Shown here: one piece after another, positions 1 to 7,500 of the stretch
Position numbering within the stretch: position 1 is the first letter of the stretch
Layout: the number at the start of each line of letters is the position of its first letter
NCBI GenBank assembly: GCA_963644945.1
Contig: CAVIQK010000017.1
Span: 1 to 11,488 of the forward strand
DNA length: 11,488 nt
Direction of reading: 5' to 3'
DNA from: CAVIQK01 sp963644945
Lineage (GTDB): Bacteria > Bacillota > Clostridia > Christensenellales > DTU072
Program-made: the position numbers and the translations under genes
The notes under the pieces: generated by a model
Seen by the model: only the letters and a program-made list of their open reading frames with translations
What the model was told of the DNA's origin: nothing
The model's database searches: none

Positions 1-1
1 T

Positions 2-289
2 GTAGGAGAAACGCCGTTCACAAATAAGGAAATGAACCCTATATATAAATACGGAAGATGGTATTGGATGTATGATGCCATATACAAAGATATTCTAAAT
101 ATGGGCAGGTCGTTAGCGACCACAGGTTTGAGATATGGCGTAATCATTGACGTACCCGAAGCAGTTGCGAGAAATAGAAACTCAAAGAAAGAGTTTATTT
201 TATCGAAAATAAAAGAAGAACATCCCGAAGCATACGAAGCGATTGAAGAAGAAAAATCGCATAAGCAGTTAAAAGGTATATACGACTAA
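2..289 (+). CDS. Partial unidentified protein (C-terminal 95 residues)
   Basis: The frame is open from base 2 to the TAA at 287-289, so the gene probably starts upstream of the window. The first internal ATG is at 32, but its purine-rich AAGGA lies directly against the ATG, which is too close for a normal Shine-Dalgarno, and the ten upstream codons read as ordinary protein. The visible part has an aromatic stretch (KYGRWYWMYDAIYKDI), a hydrophobic strand ending in a VIIDVPEAVARNR segment, and a charged helical tail rich in Glu and Lys. The strand followed by VPEAVARNR slightly resembles P-loop kinase-like proteins, but no Walker motif is visible, so I do not assign a function. It ends 24 nt before the ADP-ribosylglycohydrolase gene, with no terminator between, so the two are probably co-transcribed. 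Confidence 0.6.
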   Translation, partial: VGETPFTNKEMNPIYKYGRWYWMYDAIYKDILNMGRSLATTGLRYGVIIDVPEAVARNRNSKKEFILSKIKEEHPEAYEAIEEEKSHKQLKGIYD

Positions 290-313
290 TACGGCAAAAA
301 GGAGACACAAAAG

Positions 314-1126
314 ATGTTAGGAGCAATTATTGGAGATGTAGTCGGCTCACGTTTTGAGTTTGACAACATAAAGACGAAAGAGTTTTCATTGTTGGGGCAA
401 GACACGACCTATACCGACGACAGTGTGTTGACGGTAGCCGTTGCAGATTGGGCATTGAACGTGGGCAATTTGAAAGACGAAAGAATGGCAGCGAGTTACC
501 TACAAAAATGGGCAAGAAAGTATCCGAATGCGGGGTATGGCAGTTCGTTTTATGTATGGAAAGACCTTGAAAACCCGAAACCGTATTATTCTTGTGGCAA
601 TGGAAGTGCAATGAGAATAAGTTCGGTCGGTTGGCTATTTGACGACTACAAAGAAATGCTAAAAGTGTGCAACACGATAACGAGTGTGACTCATAATCAT
701 CCCGAGGGCATAAAGGGAGCGAGAGTTACGGCTACAATGATATACAAGGCACGCAACGGAGCAACAAGAGACGAGTTGAGAATGTATGCGACGGCAGAAT
801 ATCCCGAAATCGCAAAGTTCGACTACGAGGAATTGAGACAAACATTTGTCCACGGAGAAGAGATTTGCCAAGCGACCGTTCCGCAAGCGATATATTGCTT
901 TTTGATATCGAACTCGTTTGAGGACTGTTTAAGGACAACGATTTCGATAGGGGGCGATTGTGATACGACTTCGGCAATATCGTGTGCGATTGCGGAGGCA
1001 TATTATAAATATATCGACAAAGACATAGTTCGAGACATATTGCCGTATTTAGAGAGCGATATGGTGCAAATAGTGAGACAATTCTATTCACGATTAGAAA
1101 GACGTGATATAATAAATTTATTGTAA
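314..1126 (+). CDS. ADP-ribosylglycohydrolase (DraG/ARH family)
   Basis: A 270-residue enzyme predicted to hydrolyse ADP-ribose from modified proteins, nucleic acids or small molecules using two divalent metal ions (Mg or Mn). The family signature is complete. It has the N-terminal GAIIGDVVGSRFEF (residues 3-16), the metal-binding TDDS (34-37), NGSAMR (96-101), THNHPEG (126-132), and the second metal site GGDCDTT (213-219) followed by a helix like that of DraG. The length is normal for a single-domain member and no catalytic residue appears lost, so it is probably active. GGAG at 301-304 sits 9 nt before the ATG. The usual Gly in the last motif (IAGAYYG) is Glu here (IAEAYY), a minor change. 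Its neighbours are virion genes, which points to a phage accessory role. It could remove host ADP-ribosylation marks or defence modifications, or act in NAD metabolism; the substrate cannot be read from sequence. Confidence 0.92.
   Translation: MLGAIIGDVVGSRFEFDNIKTKEFSLLGQDTTYTDDSVLTVAVADWALNVGNLKDERMAASYLQKWARKYPNAGYGSSFYVWKDLENPKPYYSCGNGSAMRISSVGWLFDDYKEMLKVCNTITSVTHNHPEGIKGARVTATMIYKARNGATRDELRMYATAEYPEIAKFDYEELRQTFVHGEEICQATVPQAIYCFLISNSFEDCLRTTISIGGDCDTTSAISCAIAEAYYKYIDKDIVRDILPYLESDMVQIVRQFYSRLERRDIINLL
1085..1113 (+). promoter_or_regulatory. Extended -10 promoter inside the 3' end of the hydrolase gene
   Basis: TATAAT at 1108-1113 is preceded by TG at 1105-1106, giving the extended -10 TGnTATAAT. 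The -35 region 17 nt upstream (TATTCA, 1085-1090) is a poor match, as is common when an extended -10 is present. The predicted start near 1120 would leave a short leader containing the AGGAAG Shine-Dalgarno of the 51-aa ORF. The same GTGATATAATA string recurs in the promoter at the end of the window. Confidence 0.5.
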
Positions 1127-1141
1127 GAAAAGGAAGAGACA

Positions 1142-1297
1142 ATGGAAACAGCAAACAGTATCGAATTAGTAGTCCAAATGGGCAAAAACGATAACCGTAA
1201 CAAAAAAATCAAGATATATTCTTTTACTAAAAAGAAAGATATAACATATAAAACGGACAGTTTGTTCGGTATTAAGTCCAAAGTTGACAATAAATAG
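1142..1297 (+). CDS. Small basic protein of unknown function (51 aa)
   Basis: A 51-residue ORF in the gap between the hydrolase and the 278-aa protein. It starts with ATG at 1142, with AGGAAG at 1131-1136 five nt upstream, and ends in TAG at 1295-1297. That stop overlaps the AGGAGAGG ribosome-binding site of the next gene, the kind of tight packing expected of a real gene. It begins with METANSIELVVQMGKND and continues as a Lys-rich segment (KKIKIYSFTKKKD) with alternating hydrophobic residues that could form two or three beta strands. There is no membrane segment or cysteine. I do not recognise the family. The position suggests co-expression with the acidic protein downstream, and the opposite charge would allow binding between them, which is only inference. 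Confidence 0.65.
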   Translation: METANSIELVVQMGKNDNRNKKIKIYSFTKKKDITYKTDSLFGIKSKVDNK

Positions 1298-1309
1298 GAG
1301 AGGAACATT

Positions 1310-2146
1310 ATGGCATTTTTAGACAACAATAAGTTCAAGGAAATTTTAGAGGCTTCTAGGAACGGAAACGAGAAAGCGAAAATAATAATGCAGGCTATGA
1401 GAAAGAACGACACCCAAGACGACTTAAATAGGCTTGTGGACGATTATTACAACCTCGCAACCGACACCGAAACGAATTCAATCGAAGAGGAACCCGTTGC
1501 CGATGTCGAAGAAGTCAGCGTTAAAATCGAATCGGCTCCCGAACAAGAAGTGCTTGAACCCGAAGTTATAGACTTGTCCGAAATTTTAGACAAGGAAACG
1601 GACGGACTGTTTGACGAAAACGAATATAAAACGATATCGTTTGCAGATTTTTTACGCAACAGAAAAACGGACAACGACAAAGCAACAAAAAATCGTGACT
1701 ATTTTAGGACGTTTGACGTTGACGGTAAGGCAAAGTATATGTCCGACAAAATAAGCGCATACAAGGCTAAATTTGACGGAGACATAAAAGATATCGAGCG
1801 AAGTTATAACGACCTAAATAAGGCTATTCTAGGCTATTCACAGATAGCAAATGACCAACTCGATGACGAAGTCGAATTCGACCAAGTTAAGACAACGGGA
1901 GCATACAATGATTTTATCGGAAACGATACGGTTATGCACTCGTTTGGTAGATATTGGGACGACGACGATATGAAAACGATTGAGCAAGCGATAAGGGAAC
2001 TTATTGAACACTATGGCAAAAAGAATGTAGTGGCTGTGTTGAACTTGTTAAAGAATGATAACGAGCAACATAGGGACTATTTGAACAACGAGATTGACCA
2101 AAACATAACAAAATATTCAAGGTCAATTGAAAAATTACTAAAATAG
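1310..2146 (+). CDS. Acidic, mostly helical phage protein of unknown function (278 aa)
   Basis: I do not recognise this protein. It starts at 1310 behind AGGAGAGG (1296-1303) and ends in TAG three bases before a strong promoter. Residues 1-50 are predicted helical (EILEASRNGNEKAKIIMQAM). Residues 55-100 form an acidic, low-complexity linker rich in Glu, Val and Pro (EEEPVADVEEVSV, EQEVLEPEVIDLSEIL). Residues 130-190 and 220-278 are amphipathic helices, the latter probably coiled coil, with the striking run YWDDDDM between them. There is no membrane segment, signal peptide or catalytic motif. An acidic, coiled-coil-rich protein next to virion genes could be a scaffold, a tail-assembly chaperone or an internal virion protein. 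None of these is supported by a specific motif. Confidence 0.8.
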   Translation: MAFLDNNKFKEILEASRNGNEKAKIIMQAMRKNDTQDDLNRLVDDYYNLATDTETNSIEEEPVADVEEVSVKIESAPEQEVLEPEVIDLSEILDKETDGLFDENEYKTISFADFLRNRKTDNDKATKNRDYFRTFDVDGKAKYMSDKISAYKAKFDGDIKDIERSYNDLNKAILGYSQIANDQLDDEVEFDQVKTTGAYNDFIGNDTVMHSFGRYWDDDDMKTIEQAIRELIEHYGKKNVVAVLNLLKNDNEQHRDYLNNEIDQNITKYSRSIEKLLK

Positions 2147-2148
2147 TG

Positions 2149-2177
2149 TTGACAAACTCAAATTGTGGCTATATAAT
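2149..2177 (+). promoter_or_regulatory. Perfect-consensus sigma-70/A promoter
   Basis: TTGACA at 2149-2154, a 17-nt spacer, then TATAAT at 2172-2177: both hexamers and the spacing match the housekeeping consensus exactly. It begins two bases after the stop codon of the 278-aa gene. The predicted start is near 2184. Only about 80 nt separate that point from a terminator hairpin, so the immediate product would be a short RNA unless readthrough occurs. Confidence 0.85.
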
Positions 2178-2183
2178 GTAAAT

Positions 2184-2270
2184 AGTAAGTCAAATATGTG
2201 ATTACGATCATGTTTGTTCTTTATATCTTTTGTGTTGGGAGTAAGTCGGGGAAACCCGACTTATTCTTTT
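2184..2270 (+). ncRNA. Candidate small RNA or attenuator leader (about 85 nt)
   Basis: The segment between a perfect promoter and an intrinsic terminator has no credible ORF. It contains a hairpin at 2196-2213, whose arms ATGTGAT and ATCATGT (two G-U pairs in RNA) close a UACG tetraloop, and the terminator hairpin at 2240-2265. The octamer AGTAAGTC occurs twice, at the predicted 5' end (2184-2191) and in the left arm of the terminator (2240-2247). Either copy can pair with the same right arm (2258-2265). That is the geometry of an attenuator or an RNA with two exclusive folds, though it may be chance. No known family (6S, tRNA, riboswitch class) is recognised. No experiment shows that the transcript exists. 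Confidence 0.5.
2240..2270 (+). terminator. Rho-independent terminator with GAAA tetraloop
   Basis: Arms TAAGTCGGG (2242-2250) and CCCGACTTA (2255-2263) form nine perfect pairs closed by a GAAA (GNRA) loop. They extend to eleven pairs through G2241-U2264 and A2240-U2265. A T-rich tail with one interruption (CTTTT, 2266-2270, then GTTGCATTTT) follows. It lies about 60-80 nt after the consensus promoter and ends where the next promoter begins. Confidence 0.75.
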
Positions 2271-2271
2271 G

Positions 2272-2300
2272 TTGCATTTTACAATTTTTTAGTATATAAT
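2272..2300 (+). promoter_or_regulatory. Promoter giving a probable leaderless mRNA
   Basis: TTGCAT (2272-2277), a 17-nt spacer and TATAAT (2295-2300). The next gene's ATG is at 2308, seven bases after the -10, just where transcription should begin. The intervening AAAAGAC holds no Shine-Dalgarno, so the mRNA would have no leader or a 1-2 nt one. The -35 hexamer overlaps the T-tail region of the preceding terminator. Confidence 0.65.
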
Positions 2301-2307
2301 AAAAGAC

Positions 2308-2655
2308 ATGGACGAAAATGAAGATAAACTAAAAGAAAGTTTAGCGAGAACGATTGCGCAGCAGTTCCGGGGTGAGTTCGATAAAGTACACCTCTCGGGG
2401 CATTTGCGTGACAGTATTGTTGTGCGCAAAATAGACGGTGGATGGCAAGTCCGTATCCCCCCGAAAATGTACGACATAGGTTATTGGCGCAAATCGGGTG
2501 TGTTGCTGTATAACAAAGGCAACAAAAGTTATGCTTCACAAGTCGATGTGACGGGTGGGTTTAGTGGTGTCCATGCAAACTATGTCGAACGTTGCATAAA
2601 CGAGGGAATTATTATGTGGGCTGCACAAAATGGTATAAAAATAAAGAGGAAATAG
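2308..2655 (+). CDS. Tail-completion / head-tail joining protein, HK97 gp10-like
   Basis: A 115-residue protein that resembles the gp10-type minor tail proteins that cap the tail or join it to the head. Visible features are an N-terminal amphipathic helix (residues 5-25), then LSGHLRDSIVV (29-39), matching the family's characteristic 'G-x-L-R-x-S-I' step into the first beta strands. WQVRIPP and YWRKSGVLLY follow as strands, and a C-terminal helix starts near YVERCINEGI. Length is typical. ATG at 2308 has no ribosome-binding site, and no alternative start nearby keeps the N-terminal helix. The gene is followed 3 nt later by the next tail gene. The assignment rests on pattern and context rather than a diagnostic catalytic motif, so another small virion protein is possible. 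Confidence 0.6.
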   Translation: MDENEDKLKESLARTIAQQFRGEFDKVHLSGHLRDSIVVRKIDGGWQVRIPPKMYDIGYWRKSGVLLYNKGNKSYASQVDVTGGFSGVHANYVERCINEGIIMWAAQNGIKIKRK

Positions 2656-2658
2656 TAA

Positions 2659-3939
2659 ATGAACGAAGTTGTTGAGATAAATTACGATGAGATAATCGAC
2701 ATAGTACGTGAGCAACTGGCAGTGATATTAAACGACCCCCAAAATGTTGCAAAATACGAGGGGTATAGAATTGTCCTGTCCACGGAACAACAATTTATGA
2801 AAGTGAAAGATAGAGACCCGAAAGCGATATATATCGTACTCAAATTCGGTTCGGCTTCGGTCCTATACGGACAAGCAGTGTTGCCTGTTACATTTTCGTG
2901 TCTGACCGAGCAAAACGACATAACAGTCTCTCGTGATTTAATTTCGACTTATGCACAAACATACAATCTTGCGTGGGTAAAAGGCACGATTTGGCAAGTT
3001 TACGACACCCCTGAAATCGGAACGAACTTCAATGTTGTTTACGAGGGGTATAGGAGTACGATTTCAATGCGAGCCTCGTTCGTTGTTAGTAAGAGTGCAG
3101 ACTTTTACAAGTTATATTATTACAAAGACGATTATTATGGTGGAATAGAACAACTCCCTCTCATTTCGTCGTCGTTTACATTGACGAACAACCCCGACAG
3201 CCAAGTGTTTTATAACAAAAACAACTATTCTCAAAGCGAAATCATTTCGGGTTCGATTACGCACACGATGACAATGTTTGTCTTGCACGACTCCGCATTC
3301 GTGAACGATGTTTTGAGCATGTTAGGTGCTTGTATCAATATTGACTGTTTGACGATACAAGATATTGATTTGGACGGTTTTGCTGAGACCAAAACGGACG
3401 GGTGGTATAGACATACAGGTTTTAGTGGTTCGGCAATATATAAATGCACACAAGCCGTTCCTGCTCAATACGAAATCATAACACCGGTAAAGCAAAACCT
3501 GACCGAGTCGTTTTTGCCCGAAATCGGTGTATGTTACGAGCAAATAGGCGACACCACAACAATAGACGGAGTCAAAATAGAAAAAGGAAGCATGTATTTA
3601 AGTACATATAACGGATACAAAAAAGTGCAATGGGTTGAAATGGATGCAAGTTCGTTTGTGCCTGAGGTTGGTATGTGCTACAAACACAACGGAGGCTATC
3701 AAAACGGATATATTTACTTTTATAGTGGACATTTAGAGCCTTTTTATGCATACATTTCGGGTGAGTATGTGCCTCTTGATGCTTACGACGACGGTAGCGA
3801 CAACAACAAAAAGTTTAGACTCATAATGAGTTTTAGCGACAATATACATGCTAGAATGAAAGAATATTCGATTGTGAACTGTTCGATAAATCAAGATATG
3901 GGGCAAATTCCTGTTATGTCCCTAACCCTTACGGAGTAG
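2659..3939 (+). CDS. Tail protein, terminator/tube-like, with inserted repeat domain (426 aa)
   Basis: ATG follows an AGAGG Shine-Dalgarno (2645-2649). Residues 1-145 look like a tail-terminator or minor tail fold: an N-terminal helix, PKAIYIVLKFGSAS, then alternating strands ending YRSTISMRASFVVS. Residues 170-225 (SGSITHTMTMFVLHD) and the last 45 residues (FRLIMSFSDNIHARM, IPVMSLTLTE) resemble a tail-tube beta sandwich. Between them lies an insertion with two tandem copies about 48 residues apart, starting SFLPEIGVCYEQ (284) and SFVPEVGMCYKH (332). Each continues into aromatic-rich strands. The protein stands just before the glycine-zipper protein and the tail hub, the usual place for a tube protein. 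A fused terminator and tube with outward-facing decoration is my inference; a structural tail protein is the safer call. Confidence 0.6.
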   Translation: MNEVVEINYDEIIDIVREQLAVILNDPQNVAKYEGYRIVLSTEQQFMKVKDRDPKAIYIVLKFGSASVLYGQAVLPVTFSCLTEQNDITVSRDLISTYAQTYNLAWVKGTIWQVYDTPEIGTNFNVVYEGYRSTISMRASFVVSKSADFYKLYYYKDDYYGGIEQLPLISSSFTLTNNPDSQVFYNKNNYSQSEIISGSITHTMTMFVLHDSAFVNDVLSMLGACINIDCLTIQDIDLDGFAETKTDGWYRHTGFSGSAIYKCTQAVPAQYEIITPVKQNLTESFLPEIGVCYEQIGDTTTIDGVKIEKGSMYLSTYNGYKKVQWVEMDASSFVPEVGMCYKHNGGYQNGYIYFYSGHLEPFYAYISGEYVPLDAYDDGSDNNKKFRLIMSFSDNIHARMKEYSIVNCSINQDMGQIPVMSLTLTE

Positions 3940-3943
3940 GAAA

Positions 3944-4501
3944 ATGGCAGACGAGAGAAAAATAGTCGTTGAGATTTTGAGTGGGGCGGGCGACACACAA
4001 GTAGGTGGCGAAACCGACAAAACGAAAAAGAACGATCCAAAGAAAATACTTTCAAAGCAATTAAACACGATTTTACACCCTATACAAAGCCTAGAAAAGG
4101 AAATTTTAGGTACGAACTCACAATGGATATTGAGCATGGCAAATCAAGCGATTTCTATGGTGAAAAGTGCAGTCGATTACGAACACAATCGTTTCTTTAC
4201 CCTAAAAGAGGACTATATCGGAGCGAACACTTATGCGAATGTGAAGCAAGGCATAAGCAATGCGGCTAGCATATTTGGCAGTTTTGGAGCAGGAGCGATT
4301 TCGGGAGCAGTTGCGGCTGGACCAGTGGGGGCGATTGTAGGCTCGTTGGTAAGCGGTGGGTTTACGATTGCGAACAAAGTCGTGTCGAAACTACAAAAAC
4401 AGGAATCATATCAAATGTCGCTCAATTCGACGAATGCACAAACCTCGTTCGGGGCGAGTAGAGCGAGTTTATACGACGGTGGCAGAGGTACGGAGAACTA
4501 G
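3944..4501 (+). CDS. Glycine-zipper virion protein in the tape-measure position (185 aa)
   Basis: ATG at 3944 lies 4 nt after the previous stop, with GGAGTAGG overlapping that stop as ribosome-binding site. Residues 1-50 are polar and Lys-rich. Residues 58-85 form a helix (QWILSMANQAISMVKSAVDY). Residues 108-143 are a long Gly/Ala-rich hydrophobic stretch with glycines at 112, 115, 117, 121, 126, 129, 133, 138 and 139, typical of a glycine zipper able to pack as helices or enter membranes. The tail ends SRASLYDGGRGTEN. In tailed phages the gene between tail tube and tail hub normally encodes the tape measure, whose C-terminal part often carries such segments. At 185 residues this would be an unusually short one, implying a very short tail. 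It may instead be a membrane-penetration or hub-plug protein. No peptidase or muramidase motif is seen. Confidence 0.6.
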   Translation: MADERKIVVEILSGAGDTQVGGETDKTKKNDPKKILSKQLNTILHPIQSLEKEILGTNSQWILSMANQAISMVKSAVDYEHNRFFTLKEDYIGANTYANVKQGISNAASIFGSFGAGAISGAVAAGPVGAIVGSLVSGGFTIANKVVSKLQKQESYQMSLNSTNAQTSFGASRASLYDGGRGTEN

Positions 4502-4503
4502 AA

Positions 4504-7500
4504 ATGAATTTAACAGTATTTATAGACGGCAGAGAATCGCGCATATTTAATAGCAATTGTGTTCAAGGTGTAACATTTTCGGAGGAATTTAGCGAGACGT
4601 TAGACAGCGCCACAATCACGTTGACACATGTTACAAATAGGCTCACAGATTTGAAACCGTACGACGACGTATATATTTATGCTTCCGACGTAGATAGGTC
4701 GAAATGGTGGTCTATATGGCGAAAAATGCCCCCAGAATATAGCACTGCGATGCTCGCTATCAATTATTATCCGAGTACAACAAAACAATACGAAGAATTA
4801 AACGGGAAATGTTTTAAGTTTAACAATAAAGTTTACTTTTGCAATGGGAAAACAATTGTAGAAGTTCCGTTTTATAGGCATTTTTTAGTCGATCAATTTA
4901 CGGAAAGCATTGTAAGACTTGGCGACGACGAGAAATCGGGCATTTTTGAGTACAAAATAGAACTGTTTTCGGAAACGAAAGGACTTGAAAAGGTGCAATT
5001 GCCGAACATTTCAATCACTCAACCGCTCGTAATGGACGAGAAACGCAGTATTTATTCGTATTTGAAACAATTTGTTGATTTATATTCCCCCGTTTACAAA
5101 GCAGAAGTAGAACGATACAAATATACCTATAAGAAAAAATATTCGCTTTCGGACAGTTTGAAAGACACGTTTAGCGATATTTACAGTGCGGACTTCACGT
5201 TGACGAACCCCACTTTGAGAGATGTTTTGACTCAACTCATGAACATTGCGGATATGTTGCCCGTTATAAAAGACGGTGTAATTTATGCTATGGACGTGTC
5301 GAAAACAATCGGGACGTTCAATTTAGGTCAAGAGTTGCATTTTGGTCGAGTTGCAAACGTGTCCGCAACCATGTCGAGTGACGATTATTGTGACGGAGTA
5401 AGACGGCAATATTCGGGCGCACTTTCGCAAGACGGTATATGCAATTTTGTGGAATATTTAGGGTTTAGAAACAAAAACAATGCTTTAATGACCTTGGACA
5501 ATATGGAACTTGAAACAGCCCACAGAATATACAAAGTCGAAAAAATGTATATATGCTATTTTAAGACCGCAGCATGTATAAAATCGGACAAAACGGAAAC
5601 GAAAAAGGTGTTTTTGTGCAAGCAAGACATCTCAAAACTTATAAAACTCTCGAACGAGCATGGTCTATTAAATCAAGATTGGCGAGAACAAACGGCTCCG
5701 TCGTCGGTTGACGACTTGGCGAAGTTCAAGATTTCGACCATACCGTACACACAAGGAAGCAATGTAATATCGGGGTGGGGAACGAAATATCAAACGGCTG
5801 AGGAAACGCTCCTAAACACGTTTATGATAGACCATACGTATATCGAGAACATAGTGAACACAATGGATGCCTTGTATCCGTACGGAATCAACAACGAGCA
5901 ATATTATCTCGACAAACTTAAAGTAGAGCATTTTATACCGAATTCGGGTTTGTCTAACATAGTCGTTAATGGAGACGTTACGGATGCAGAAAAACTAAAA
6001 CGCTTCTTTTTCCAAATCGAATATAAAGGCTATTACGACGGGGCATTGATACAGTCTCGTGATTTTGGTAGGGACAATATTTTCTCGAACGACAACTCAA
6101 ACACATCGCTTGCAATACTCGAAAAAGACGGAATAAATCAAAAATCGAAACTGAACAGGTTTGCGAACAAAACTTATTTAATGAGTGGTCGGTGTAGCAA
6201 TGTGGACGAGTTGATTGGTTTGGGCAGTGTTGGAGCCGTTGCCGACGACGATAACGTTATCATATACAAACGAGAATATTCCATTTTTGATAACGTGGTA
6301 AAATTCTCTTATGCCGCAACGCAAAATTTCGTGTTACGTAATTACTTCACTTCGGTTTTCGCAAAATATAGAACATATCAACTCATGTCCTACAACGAAA
6401 GCGTTTCTAGGTCGGAAACGAGAAAAATGTTCTATTTGATGTCAAAAACAAAAGACGTGAGTAGTGAATATACGTTTTTGCCGAAAAGCAACAAATATTT
6501 TACAATGTTTGCCGAGTCACAGCACTACGAGGCTCCGTTTGAATGGGCAAAACCTAATGCGAAAAATGCTGCATATATTTCACAAGTTCTTGTTCCTGCA
6601 CAACTCATAAGCATGCCTGTCGTATCTACGATTTATAGCGGTGTATCGACAAACAAAGGCGGTCTTTATGTAACGTTAGACGGAACGGCTACGGACGACA
6701 TACAAATAAACTTGCAAATGTTACCGGTTTGGAGGCATAGATGGCTGATAAGAGGAATTCCGCTTCCTAGTTCGATATCTGCAAATAACGTGTATTTGCA
6801 ATATAACGACATAATAATACACAAGGATACAATAATACGCGCTTCTCGTTCTGTGTTTTATGGGAGATATCCACTCTTTTTATGCATAAAGAAAGGCACA
6901 GTAATCAACAGTTTATCGTTTTATGTACAAGTGTTTGACTTGACCGAAATGGGAATGGAAACGGCAACGGTTGAGGAATTTAACAATGCGTTCCCGAATG
7001 AGTGGTATAACTACAGCGAAAAACCGCTTGCACACAAATACCTAACCGACTCGTATGTGTTTACGAATGGCAAGTCCTTGTGCTTTAATGTATCCATGAC
7101 CGACAACATATCGGGTGGCAACGGCATAACGAGTTGGAGTTCGGACTATAAATTACTCGCTGCGAACCCGTCGTCGAGTACGGACTATGTTGTAGGTTCG
7201 AAACAACAATGGTACGACATTGTAGATTCGGACGAAACAGGAACGATACGGACTATGGGTTTCTATATTGCGAAATCGGTCGATTTTACACAAGCCTATG
7301 AAGTTTTTGATGCAACAAATACGGAATATATTACAAATGTTGATGCATTAACTCGTACATTGCCGTTATCGTTCGATCTTACCGAAATGGGAGCATACGT
7401 TACCGACGAAATAGGTGGGATCGAAGCATTTTACAAAGACAACAAAGAACGCATAGACGTGACGTACCAAATTGAGCCGATTTCGACGGACAAAGACATT

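Noticed and set aside
327..1154. Long minus-strand ORFs opposite the hydrolase gene (for example 732-1154)
   Set aside because: They are shadows of a strongly supported + strand enzyme, lack ribosome-binding sites and have no plausible protein character.
2210..2299. A 29-codon ORF (ATG at 2210) inside the promoter-terminator segment
   Set aside because: It has no Shine-Dalgarno, runs through the terminator hairpin and overlaps the second promoter. Its hydrophobic content follows from the T-rich DNA.
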